This document shows positions 45,688 through 54,331 of a stretch of 64,000 nt of DNA, one piece after another. The DNA is from an uncultured Alistipes sp. GTDB taxonomy: Bacteria; Bacteroidota; Bacteroidia; Bacteroidales; Rikenellaceae. Location of the stretch: the NCBI RefSeq assembly GCF_902388705.1, contig NZ_CABMQJ010000005.1, positions 62,001 through 126,000 on the forward strand. The letters run 5' to 3'. Under the pieces are notes generated by a model, which was not told the origin of the DNA, searched no databases, and worked only from the letters and a program-made list of their open reading frames with translations. Position numbers and translations under genes: made by a program. Each line of letters starts with the position of its first letter. Position 1 is the stretch's first letter.

Positions 45688-47202
45688 TTACGACCAGCCG
45701 TTCGTCTGCGTGATCTTGGTGTTCTTGTTGATCGCGGATTTCGAAACGGGGAAGAGGTAGATGTTGGGGTTCGTGGAACCTCCCACGCCGCCCTCGACGC
45801 CTGTATTCGGCCAGTATTTCAACGGGCAGTAGGTGTCGATGTATCCCAGGCGGATATAGGTGAACCAGATATTGCCCTCCTCGGCGAACTCCCAGCGGCT
45901 CTCCCTGGCGAGCGCTTCGAGTACGTCCTGCTGCGAGGTCGATGTGTAGAAATTCGCTTTCCCGTAGGCCCGTTCGGCCACGACGTTCAGTTCGTCGAGC
46001 GCCTCCTTGTAGAGCTTTTTATAGTAGTTGAGCTCGGCGCGGAACATATAATACTGCGCATAGCGGTAGAGGATGATGTCGTCGTCGTAGAGCAGCGTTC
46101 CCGAGGACCAGTCGCCCGTGAATTTGTTGGGCCACTCGACTTTTTCGTACATGTCGCTCATCCCGGTGCGCTCCTGGTAGGTCACGTCGGTGCGCTGGTC
46201 GTTGTGCTGCTCCTTGTTGGCTTTCAATTCGTCGATAAACTCGTCGGCGAAGCAGAACCACTGGTTGCTCGACACGGGTACGCCTCCCTCGGCGTTGCGG
46301 TATGCAGCCCTGATTTGCGTGGAGCCCCAGATAAAGCGCTGGATATAGCTGGCCGAATGCACCTCGTTGGTCGCATCGACGTGGAGCGAAAACATGATTT
46401 CCTTGTTGCACTTGTTCTTCACGTCGAACACGTCGGCGAACTTCTGCAGCAGCGGCGTGCGGGTAATCGCGTTCAGCGCGCCCTCGGCCATCGTCAGGTA
46501 GGAGTCGCCGCCTTTCTGTGCGGCGTACATCCACAGCGCGAAATCGGCTTTCAGCATGTTGACGTTGTCGACCGTCGCGTTGTAGCAGCCGCCCGTGTTG
46601 GTGGTGACGTACGTGAGCGCGCTTTCTATGTCCTGCGCCACCTGTGCGTACACCTCCGATTTCGGGGCCCGCGAGGGATAGATTTCCGCCCCGGTGCTTT
46701 CGGTCGGCGTCAGGATGACGGGTACGTCGCCCCAAACGCGTGCGAGCCAGTAATAGACGTATGCACGAACGAAATAGGCATTGCCCAGGCAGTAGCTGCG
46801 GCTCTCCTCGGACATGTCGACCGAGGGGGCGTATTTGATTACCGAGTTGCACTGGTTGATGCAGGTGTAGAGGTCGGTCCAACTCGTTGTCGAGGTGCTG
46901 GCGTTGAGCGTGCTGTGCAGCACGTCGAGCATGTCCGAATCCATCAGCGAACGGTGCGTGCCGCGGTCCCACATGGCGGGCCCCACACGCAGTTCGCCCC
47001 AGAAGAAGTGGTTCGTGTAGTTCTGCCGGAAAATGTCGCGCAGCTCGAAAAAGATGCCTGTCGTGGCACCCGTAACGTCGCTTTCGTCCACCCACATATT
47101 GGTGCTGTTGAGCTGGTCGGAATTGACGATGTCGAGATCGCACCCTGCGAGCGTCATCGAGGCGGCGCCTATTGCAGCGATATAGATTTTCTTGAGTTTC
47201 AT
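45688..47202 (-). CDS. SusD/RagB-family lipoprotein (SusD3)
   Basis: 504 residues, lipobox LAGC with Cys21. Core family features are LGNAYFVRAYVYYWLARVWGDVPV and an ALARESRWEFAEEGNIWF C-terminal motif. It is paralogous to SusD2 through most of its length. It lies 40 bases after susC3 and caps that transporter. Confidence 0.94.
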   Translation of the reverse strand: MKLKKIYIAAIGAASMTLAGCDLDIVNSDQLNSTNMWVDESDVTGATTGIFFELRDIFRQNYTNHFFWGELRVGPAMWDRGTHRSLMDSDMLDVLHSTLNASTSTTSWTDLYTCINQCNSVIKYAPSVDMSEESRSYCLGNAYFVRAYVYYWLARVWGDVPVILTPTESTGAEIYPSRAPKSEVYAQVAQDIESALTYVTTNTGGCYNATVDNVNMLKADFALWMYAAQKGGDSYLTMAEGALNAITRTPLLQKFADVFDVKNKCNKEIMFSLHVDATNEVHSASYIQRFIWGSTQIRAAYRNAEGGVPVSSNQWFCFADEFIDELKANKEQHNDQRTDVTYQERTGMSDMYEKVEWPNKFTGDWSSGTLLYDDDIILYRYAQYYMFRAELNYYKKLYKEALDELNVVAERAYGKANFYTSTSQQDVLEALARESRWEFAEEGNIWFTYIRLGYIDTYCPLKYWPNTGVEGGVGGSTNPNIYLFPVSKSAINKNTKITQTNGWS

Positions 47203-47242
47203 AATCTGTTAATCCGAATTAGTTGTTGTAATGAGGTCTGTT

Positions 47243-50200
47243 TCAGAACGTAGCCTTGAGGCTGAACATCACTTTGCGGGTGGGCGGATAGATGTTGAAG
47301 TCCGCGGAGCTGGTGTTCACCGCGCTGTACATGCCCGTGCTCGAGCCCGAGGAGGCCACGGCCGATTCGGGCGATACGCCTTTGACCTTCGTCCAGTATA
47401 CCAGCGTATTGCCGCTTACCGAGAGCGTCAGGTTGCCCAGCCCGAGTTTGCCTATCCAGCGCTTGGGGAAGCTGTACGACAGCGTCACGTCGCGCAGGCA
47501 GAGGTAGTCGCCCTTCTGCACGTTGATGTTCGACGGGCGCGAGTAGTTCTTGTTGCCGCCGTCGGCGTCGTTGGGCGAGAGGCGTGCGAGGTTGGTGTTG
47601 TCGCCCGGTTTCTGCCAGCAGTCGTTGGCATCGTAGATGAGGTTCCAGTTGCAGTTGCCCATCGAGGTCTGCAGGCCGCGCGTATACATGTAGTTGTAGA
47701 CGGAGTGTCCCAATGCGTAGTCGACGTAGATCGACAGTGACAGGTTCCTGTACTTGAACGTGTTGTTCATGCCGCCGGTGGAGTGGGGCGTTACGTATCC
47801 CAGCAGGAACATGTCTTCGTCGTTGATTTGCTCCTGCCCGTCGGCCGTCAGTGCCGAGCCAGCACGGTTCTTCCACTCGTAGTCGCCGATGTCCTTGCGG
47901 CCGGCTATCGAGCGCCCGTCCGCGCGGCGTATGCCGTGCGAATTGACGTCGTACAGCGCCGCGTCGGCCTGCGCTTCGGTTTCGATGATATAGGCCGTCT
48001 TGTAGCCGTAGATGCGGCCCATGCGTTCACCCACGGCCGTGCCGCCGAAGCGGTACCCCGACTCCGACATTTTATAGCCGCCGATGCGCCATGCGTCCTT
48101 GCCGTTGATGTCCGTATATTTGTATTCGTCGGGCAGCGATAACACCTTGTTCATATTGAACGAGTAGGTGAAATCGGTCGTCCAGGTGAAGTTCTTGCTC
48201 TGGATGTTGACCGTCGAAAGTTCTATTTCAGCGCCGTAGAAGCGTACCGAGCCGACGTTCTGCCGGGCCGAGCCGTAGCCCGACGTGTCGGGCAGCGTAA
48301 CGCTGAAGAGCAGGTCGGTTGTCTTTTTGTTGTAATAGTCGGCGGCCAGGCGGATGCGGTCGTTGAAAAAGCCCAGATCGACACCGATGTCCAGCTGGTG
48401 GGTCGTTTCCCACTTCAGCTTCATGTTGGGCAGGGCCGTGGGCAGGATGGCGCCCGCGCCGTTGTAGATGGACGTCGCGCCGAAACCTCCGTATGCGTCG
48501 TAGAGGCCGATGTAGTTGTTGCCCGTCAGGCCGTACGATGCGCGAATCTTGAAGTTGTTGAAATTACGCACGTTCCAGAATTTCTCCTCGGAAACGACCC
48601 AGCCGGCCGAAGCTGCGGGGAAATATCCCCAGCGGTTGTCGGCTGCGAACTTCGACGAGCCGTCGGCGCGGAACGTGAACATGAAGAGGTACTTTTTCAT
48701 GTAATCGTAGTTCAGGCGGCCGAAATAGGAGGAGAGCGCCTCGTTCGTGTTGGTATCCGCCCATCCCGTTGCGTCGGTGCCGGCGGCCAGTGTCGGCACC
48801 TTGTCCGAATCCGCGCCCGTGACGGTGAGCGAAAGGCCGTTGACCGTGTTTTTCATGTAGTCGTAGCCGACCGTGGCCTCTATCGTATGATGCTGTGCAA
48901 AGGTCTTGCGGTAATTCAGGTATCCCTGCGTGCTCAAACGGTTCGTCTGTCCCCATTTTTCGTAGGTGCGGCGCTGGTTCGAGATGGCGTTGCCCGCCAG
49001 GCGCTGGTTGTCTATCCGGTAGTAATTGTGGTTGGCCACCTGCACGACGGCGCGCAGTCCGTCGATGATTTCCCATTCGAGGTTGAAGTTGGCCGTCATG
49101 CGGCGCGCGGTGTAGTTGCTCGTGTAATAGCGGTCGAACCAGGCGGCCGAGATGGTCGTATTGTTGGTTCCCTGCGCGGGCGTGCCGTCTTCGAGGTAGT
49201 CGCGGTGCGTGGCGGGCATGAACATGCCGCGGCCCACGGTCGTCCAGTAAGTGGCGATGCCCGACGAGGGCAGCGTATTGCCTTTCGTTTCCGAATAGTC
49301 GAATATGGTCGTTGCCTTCAGGTTCTTGAGTATCTTGAACGAGGTGTTGCCGTGGAACGTGAAACGCGAGAAGTCGGTGTTGATGCCGATACCGCCGTCC
49401 TTCGTATATCCGGCCGATGCGGCGTACTGCACCTTGTCGTTGCCGCCGTTGACGCCCACGTAGTAATTCATCCAGAACGAGTCGTCGAACCACTGTTTCT
49501 GCTGGTCGTTGTCCTGGTAGGCGATCAGTTTCGAGTGGTCGAGCGGGTCTACCATCACTTTCCATCCTGCGGGAACGTCGGCCGGGGTATCGACGAATTT
49601 CGGCGTCCAGACCGAATTGTCGCCGTTGCCGATACCTGCCGAGTTGGCGCCCGTCAGGATGCCCGAGCCGTAAGCGTAGGTCGACGGATACTCGGCCAGC
49701 ATCTTACGCATGGTTTTGAGGTAGTCCCCGCCGTTCATCAGGTCGAACCGTACGGCCGGCGAAGTCCATGCCGCCTGCGCTTCGAAAGTCACCTGCGGGC
49801 CCCTGGCCATGCTGCCTTTCTTGGTCGTGATGAGGATTACGCCGTTCGATGCACGTGCACCGTAGATACCCGCCGAAGCGGCGTCTTTCAGGATTTCGAT
49901 CGATTCGATGTCGTTGGGGTTCAGGCCGGTCATTTCGCGGTTCACGCCGTCGACGATGACAATCGGGGCATTCGACTGGTTGATCGACGAACCGCCGCGA
50001 ATCAGGAATACGGGATCCGATCCCGGCTGGTTGTCGGCCGTCGACACGCGTACGCCGCCGACACGTCCTTTCAGCGCGTCGCCGATCGAGTTGACCGGGA
50101 CTCCCGCCAGTTTCTCGCCGTCGACCTTGGAGATTGACGCCGTAATCGTGCGGCGCGACTGGGTGCCGTAACCGACGACGACCACGTCGTCCACGAGCAG

Positions 50201-50509
50201 CGCATCCTCCTCGAGCGTCACGTCGACCGTCGACCGCGAGCCGACGGGCACTTCCTGTTTCTTATAGCCGATAAAGCTGATTTCGAGCGTCGCGTCCGGG
50301 GCTGCGGAGATCGAGTAGCGTCCGTCGATTCCCGACGTTGCGCCCGTAGCGGTTCCCGCCACGATGATGGTGGCGCCGATTACCGGCTCTCCCTTCGTAT
50401 CCCTGACAGTACCCGTTACGAGGTTGCCCTGTGCCTGTGCGCCCACGCCGCACAGGAGCAACGCAATTATACATGCACTTTTCAGAAGTGCCGTAAGTAC
50501 TCTTTTCAT
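47243..50509 (-). CDS. SusC-like TonB-dependent transporter without STN domain (SusC3)
   Basis: 1088 residues. After the signal peptide (LLCGVGAQAQ) it goes straight to the regulatory-like domain (~28-100; VTGTVRDTKGEPVIGATIIV), then a TonB-box-like DDVVVVGYGT, plug and barrel ending in FSLKATF. It lacks the ~80-residue STN domain of SusC1 and SusC2, so it cannot signal to FecR in the usual way and should be expressed under control of another sensor. Close paralogue of SusC2. Confidence 0.95.
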   Translation of the reverse strand: MKRVLTALLKSACIIALLLCGVGAQAQGNLVTGTVRDTKGEPVIGATIIVAGTATGATSGIDGRYSISAAPDATLEISFIGYKKQEVPVGSRSTVDVTLEEDALLVDDVVVVGYGTQSRRTITASISKVDGEKLAGVPVNSIGDALKGRVGGVRVSTADNQPGSDPVFLIRGGSSINQSNAPIVIVDGVNREMTGLNPNDIESIEILKDAASAGIYGARASNGVILITTKKGSMARGPQVTFEAQAAWTSPAVRFDLMNGGDYLKTMRKMLAEYPSTYAYGSGILTGANSAGIGNGDNSVWTPKFVDTPADVPAGWKVMVDPLDHSKLIAYQDNDQQKQWFDDSFWMNYYVGVNGGNDKVQYAASAGYTKDGGIGINTDFSRFTFHGNTSFKILKNLKATTIFDYSETKGNTLPSSGIATYWTTVGRGMFMPATHRDYLEDGTPAQGTNNTTISAAWFDRYYTSNYTARRMTANFNLEWEIIDGLRAVVQVANHNYYRIDNQRLAGNAISNQRRTYEKWGQTNRLSTQGYLNYRKTFAQHHTIEATVGYDYMKNTVNGLSLTVTGADSDKVPTLAAGTDATGWADTNTNEALSSYFGRLNYDYMKKYLFMFTFRADGSSKFAADNRWGYFPAASAGWVVSEEKFWNVRNFNNFKIRASYGLTGNNYIGLYDAYGGFGATSIYNGAGAILPTALPNMKLKWETTHQLDIGVDLGFFNDRIRLAADYYNKKTTDLLFSVTLPDTSGYGSARQNVGSVRFYGAEIELSTVNIQSKNFTWTTDFTYSFNMNKVLSLPDEYKYTDINGKDAWRIGGYKMSESGYRFGGTAVGERMGRIYGYKTAYIIETEAQADAALYDVNSHGIRRADGRSIAGRKDIGDYEWKNRAGSALTADGQEQINDEDMFLLGYVTPHSTGGMNNTFKYRNLSLSIYVDYALGHSVYNYMYTRGLQTSMGNCNWNLIYDANDCWQKPGDNTNLARLSPNDADGGNKNYSRPSNINVQKGDYLCLRDVTLSYSFPKRWIGKLGLGNLTLSVSGNTLVYWTKVKGVSPESAVASSGSSTGMYSAVNTSSADFNIYPPTRKVMFSLKATF

Positions 50510-50540
50510 ATAGGTTTCTTGTTGTTTGATAAATGATTTT

Positions 50541-53090
50541 CTACTTCTGTCCGAACGTGATGCCCGATACCGTTCCCTCGTCGAAGCCTACGGCCAGTTG
50601 GGCGTAGTTCTCTGCGGTGAGCGCCGTGTCGTTCACACTGCCGCCTGCGACACAGTCGGTAACGCTCTTCCGGTTCCAGCCCACGACCGAGCCCGCATGC
50701 AGGGCGCATGTTATCGAGCCGTAGTTCTTTCCCCCGGCGACGGCACCCACATCGTTGCGTCCGACGATTCCACCGGCGGCCAGCAAGGTCGAACTGCCTG
50801 CGGCCGTAGCCTGCACCGCGCCGTTGTTGGTATTGCCCGTGACGTTCGATTTGTCCGCGGTGTTGTAGTCATAGCCTACGATGCCGCCTGCATACGACGT
50901 CTTGCCCGACTGTGTGTTGTGCATCGAAACCGCGCCGTTGTTGGTATTGTTGGTGGCGTGGCCCGATTTGATAATGCCTGCTATGCCGCCTGTGCCGATA
51001 TTCGCATTGCTCGAGTTCACCGTTGCGGAAACATTGCCGCTGTTCGTGCAGCCGTTCGTCGTGGCCGCTCCGTCCGTACCGTCGTAGAATCCGACGATGC
51101 CGCCCGCCGCTTCCCAGTTGTTGGCCGTTTTGGCGATGGCAAGGGTAATGTCGCCGCTGTTGGAACAGCCGTCGATCGTGCTGGCGTTATGCGTGCCGAC
51201 GATGCCGCCGATACGGCTTACCTGCAATTTGTCAGAGGTTACGGCGGCTTTGTTGGTGCAATTCAGGATTTTCGCGTCGCTGTACGTCTGGCCCGTGATG
51301 CCGCCGATACAGAGGTATCCGGCGCCTGCGGCGTTAGCCTGCACGAATTCGACTGCCGCTTCGTTCGCACACTCCCGGATTGTCGCGCCGTAGGTCACCC
51401 CGGCGATACCGCCGATAAAGCAGTTGCCGTTCATGTTCGAGCGGACGATGCCCTTGTTCGTACATTTGTCGAGCGTCAGCGTCGGACACGCATCCACGAT
51501 ATAGGCGACGATGCCGCCGATACGGTGGGCTGCCGAAGCCGTGGCATTGTCGAAGCTGACCTCACCCGCATTGGTGCAGTTGCTGATGGTTGTGTTGAGC
51601 GCGGTTTTCGTCACCGAGGCTGCGACGCCGGCCACGGCGTTGCCCAGCCCGAGCGTCGTCGTCACGGCCGCGTAGTTATGGCTGTCGTCCATCTGGACGG
51701 AACCTGCCGCATCGCCCGGGCCGTCGATGATGCCCGCAAGACCGGCCACATAGCTGGCCGCGCCCGCCGATGCGACATTGCTCACCGTGCCGTAGTTTTT
51801 ACAGCCGCTCATCCGCCCGTTGTAAAGGCTTCCGACGATGCCGCCTACGCGCGACTTGCATTTCGAATCGGCCGTGACCGTCACGGGTACGAAGCTGATT
51901 ATGCCGTCGAGCACGTTGTTCGACTGCGCGACGATGCCTGCATAGCACCAGGTGTCGGTGTCGGCGCTGTATTTCAGTTCGACTTTGCTCACGCCGTCGT
52001 AGGTCGCACCGTCTTTCGAGCCGAAGACGACGTTCGAAATCGAACCTTTGGCATAGGCGAAGAATCCGGCGTAACGGCTGTCGGTCGATACGTTGATGTT
52101 GTAGATGCGGTGGCCGTTGCCGTTGAATGTTCCGGTGAAATTCTCTACCGGCGTCCATGCGGCGTTCTGCATGTCGATGTCGGCCTCGAGGTCGACGATG
52201 GCGCCGCCGTTGTCGTTCGCGCACTCCTGCGCAAAGCCCAGCATATCTTCGTAGCTGGCGATTTTAAGGCGGAAGAAGAGGTTGGTATTGGCCCCGATGC
52301 AGTTGCCTGTGAAAGCCAGCTGCCGGTCTGCGAGCAGGTTTTTGACGAAAACGCTCTCGTCGGTGCAGGTAATCGTCGCTTTCAGGCCGCCGCTCACCCG
52401 GGTGCCGCTGGCAATCAGGAAATTCACCGTCTGCGCCTGCACGAGCGACATTTCGCCGATGTTCATCGTGATGACATCGGATACCTGCGCTTCTTCGCCG
52501 ACCGTGATTGTCCCCGTTTTGGGGTCTATCGCAGCCTCCGAAACGGCCAGGTGGCCCTCGACGCCGTCGGCATCGAGAGGCTCCAGCGTAATTTTGGAGA
52601 TGGTTTTCGTCGCTTCTTCGCCGATGGTCAGCGAGAGCACCGAGGCCAGCGGTTTGAATCGCAGGGCGACGCTTCCCTCTGCGGACGCGGCGTCGGCTTC
52701 ATAGGCATACATCGGCAGCGAGGTGCTCGTCTGGTCGGCATCGACGGCGAAGATGCCGTTTACGGCCTTGAAATAGGCCTTCAGTTCGCCGCGGACATCC
52801 GCCGGGAGCGAGAGTGCAGCCGGGTGGAATTCGGCGCTGGCGCCCATGCCTGACGTTTCGTACACGTAGGCTATTCCCTTGTAATCGACGATGATCTGGT
52901 CGCCCTCCTGCCAGAGGGGAGCATACGCGTCGCCGTTTCCGTCGATGGCCGGAATGGCGTCGATCGTCGCGAGAATCGTTACGGCATCTTTCGACGGCTC
53001 TTCGACGGGAGCCACTTTCGGATGCGTGTAATCCTCTGAACAACCTGCAATTAAGAGTATTGCAGATGCAAAAAGAAAAATTTTCCTCAT
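50541..53090 (-). CDS. GLUG-repeat surface lipoprotein with fimbrillin-like N-terminus
   Basis: 849 residues, lipobox LIAGC with Cys17. The N-terminal ~250 residues resemble the fimbrillin-like domains that precede repeat regions in Bacteroidales lipoproteins. From ~280 to ~830 there are many GLUG-type repeats, each with an IGGIVG-like strand and a CTNxGxV turn (for example NCTNAGEV, KCTNKGIV, GCSNSGDI), predicting a long beta-solenoid. No enzyme motif. First gene of the susC3D3 operon (31 bases before susC3), so it is probably an adhesin or polymer-binding partner. Confidence 0.82.
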   Translation of the reverse strand: MRKIFLFASAILLIAGCSEDYTHPKVAPVEEPSKDAVTILATIDAIPAIDGNGDAYAPLWQEGDQIIVDYKGIAYVYETSGMGASAEFHPAALSLPADVRGELKAYFKAVNGIFAVDADQTSTSLPMYAYEADAASAEGSVALRFKPLASVLSLTIGEEATKTISKITLEPLDADGVEGHLAVSEAAIDPKTGTITVGEEAQVSDVITMNIGEMSLVQAQTVNFLIASGTRVSGGLKATITCTDESVFVKNLLADRQLAFTGNCIGANTNLFFRLKIASYEDMLGFAQECANDNGGAIVDLEADIDMQNAAWTPVENFTGTFNGNGHRIYNINVSTDSRYAGFFAYAKGSISNVVFGSKDGATYDGVSKVELKYSADTDTWCYAGIVAQSNNVLDGIISFVPVTVTADSKCKSRVGGIVGSLYNGRMSGCKNYGTVSNVASAGAASYVAGLAGIIDGPGDAAGSVQMDDSHNYAAVTTTLGLGNAVAGVAASVTKTALNTTISNCTNAGEVSFDNATASAAHRIGGIVAYIVDACPTLTLDKCTNKGIVRSNMNGNCFIGGIAGVTYGATIRECANEAAVEFVQANAAGAGYLCIGGITGQTYSDAKILNCTNKAAVTSDKLQVSRIGGIVGTHNASTIDGCSNSGDITLAIAKTANNWEAAGGIVGFYDGTDGAATTNGCTNSGNVSATVNSSNANIGTGGIAGIIKSGHATNNTNNGAVSMHNTQSGKTSYAGGIVGYDYNTADKSNVTGNTNNGAVQATAAGSSTLLAAGGIVGRNDVGAVAGGKNYGSITCALHAGSVVGWNRKSVTDCVAGGSVNDTALTAENYAQLAVGFDEGTVSGITFGQK

Positions 53091-53457
53091 GGTTTTTTTA
53101 AGTTAGTTGAGAAATTGTTTGGTTTGAGAAAATGTTATTGTCGGATTGGTTTTCGCTGCTTTGCGCACAGGGCGGAATCGGGGTATTCCGTGGCAGAAGT
53201 CGCCCCGGGCAACCGAGCCGGCGCAGGTTTACATTTCGTCGGCCGTTCCCGCGGTGCGGGGCGCAGCCGGGTGGATGCATGCGGCGTATTCGGACGGAAT
53301 CGGGCCGCCGGGACGGGATGTGCGGCGGCAGGAACGGGCAGCACCCGTGCGCCCGGGCGTATTTCCGCCCGGCGGGAAGGCCGTTGCCGAAATGGCAGGG
53401 GATGCCATTGCAGGTAGTTTTTTCATCGGTCGTGTAGTTTTGGTCGTGTTATAATAC
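53091..53457 (-). other. Long leader of the glug-susC3D3 operon
   Basis: About 360 bases lie between the sigma-type promoter element and the ATG at 53090. It is GC-rich with several possible hairpins. A 65-codon frame begins at the ATG at 53423 (MKKLPAMASPAISATAFPPG) and stops at 53229; it looks compositionally like chance sequence. I see no riboswitch I can name. Confidence 0.4.
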
Positions 53458-53501
53458 ATACAGCCGATTTCCGGAAACCACTTACCGGATTTACAAAAAA
53501 A
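53423..53501 (-). repeat. Left arm of an ~80-bp imperfect inverted repeat flanking the sigma-2 gene
   Basis: Its reverse complement matches 54254-54331 with about six mismatches and three single-base gaps. It contains the outward-facing promoter element for the glug-susC3D3 operon and ends in ACTACACGACCGATGA. Confidence 0.85.
53458..53484 (-). promoter_or_regulatory. Shared sigma-type promoter element upstream of glug-susC3D3-GDPD2
   Basis: On the minus strand TAAGTGGTT, 12 bases, CTGTAT. It lies in the left arm of the inverted repeat. Confidence 0.65.
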
Positions 53502-53503
53502 TG

Positions 53504-53535
53504 AAGCCCGGGACCTTTGCAGGAGCCCCGGGCTT
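53504..53535 (-). terminator. Rho-independent terminator of the sigma-2 gene
   Basis: A 9-bp stem (AAGCCCGGG with CCCGGGCTT) is followed on the minus strand by CAT and a run of Ts. It ends the sigma-2 transcript before the next promoter. Confidence 0.8.
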
Positions 53536-53586
53536 TCATTCGGAAATATATAGGTGTGACCGCTCTGCGGCGGCGGTGTTTTTCGG

Positions 53587-54183
53587 CTATGCCCCGCGCA
53601 TGAAAAGCAGCGAAAGCAGCAGCAACAACTGCTCCGCAGAGAGTTTGCGGCGCAGCTGCTTGAGCGCCGAATACATGTGGTTCTCGACCGTGCGGGTCGA
53701 GATGCCGAGCTGTTCGCTGATTTCGCGGTTGGAGAGGTCTTCGATATAACTCAACCGGAATACCTCGCGGCATTTGGGCGGCAGCGCCTCGATGGCCGCA
53801 TCGAGGCTGGCGCGCAAATCGTCGGTATAGAGTTTCTTGATAACCGGGCTGTTGTCGGGCGCATAATAGGCACTGCCCATCGACGCAATCCGCTCCTGAT
53901 AATAATTGCGGTAATCGCTGGCCCGCTTGTTTTTGTCCAGGTAATTGAGCGATCGGTTGTAAACCGAACGCAGCAGGTACTTGTACAGGGAGTTGGAATC
54001 GTCGAGCGTCTCGCGGCGCTGCCATACGTTGTAGAAAACATCCTGCACGACATCCTCGGCCCAGTCGTCCTTGAGGAACAGGCGGGCATACGACACCAGC
54101 ATGGGGTAGTATTTGGTACACAACTGGTCAAACGCCTCGCGGTCGCCCTCCCTGACCCGTGATATAAGCGGAATTTTCTCCAT
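53587..54183 (-). CDS. ECF RNA polymerase sigma factor, FecI-like (sigma-2)
   Basis: 198 residues. Region 2 has DVVQDVFYNVWQRR; region 4 has ALPPKCREVFRLSYIEDLSNREISEQLGIST split over its helix-turn-helix. It is a clear paralogue of sigma-1. It stands alone between its own housekeeping promoter and terminator, with no anti-sigma gene adjacent; FecR2 is the most likely partner. Both flanks carry the inverted-repeat arms whose promoter elements drive operons away from it, suggesting that it activates them. Confidence 0.93.
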   Translation of the reverse strand: MEKIPLISRVREGDREAFDQLCTKYYPMLVSYARLFLKDDWAEDVVQDVFYNVWQRRETLDDSNSLYKYLLRSVYNRSLNYLDKNKRASDYRNYYQERIASMGSAYYAPDNSPVIKKLYTDDLRASLDAAIEALPPKCREVFRLSYIEDLSNREISEQLGISTRTVENHMYSALKQLRRKLSAEQLLLLLSLLFMRGA

Positions 54184-54202
54184 CGGATGATTTGATTCGG
54201 TA

Positions 54203-54233
54203 CAAAAATAAACATTATCGCGGAACGAAACAA
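54203..54233 (-). promoter_or_regulatory. Housekeeping-type promoter for sigma-2
   Basis: On the minus strand TTG, a 20-base spacer, then TATTTTTG, ending 20 bases before the ATG at 54183. Confidence 0.65.
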
Positions 54234-54253
54234 CCGCCGGCTTCTTATTTTAA

Positions 54254-54331
54254 TTTTTTTGTAATCCGGTTAGGTGGTTTCCGGAAGTCGTTTGTATTTA
54301 TTATGACACGACCAAACTACACGACCGATGA
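54254..54331 (+). repeat. Right arm of the ~80-bp inverted repeat flanking the sigma-2 gene
   Basis: Runs from a T7 tract through TCCGGTTAGGTGGTTTCC and TTTGTATTTATTATG to ACTACACGACCGATGA. It matches the left arm in inverse orientation at roughly 88 percent by hand alignment. Confidence 0.85.
54271..54297 (+). promoter_or_regulatory. Shared sigma-type promoter element upstream of mtlD-GDPD3-antiporter
   Basis: TAGGTGGTT, 12 bases, TTGTAT. It lies in the right arm of the inverted repeat and faces mtlD. Confidence 0.7.

Noticed and set aside
50541..53090. CRISPR-like or tandem DNA repeats within the GLUG gene
   Set aside because: The periodicity is at protein level (GLUG repeats) with diverged DNA and variable spacing.
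53502..54253. Invertible DNA cassette carrying sigma-2
   Set aside because: Arms are imperfect (several mismatches and gaps), no recombinase gene is nearby, and each arm makes sense as a target promoter of an outward operon. Kept only as an alternative reading.
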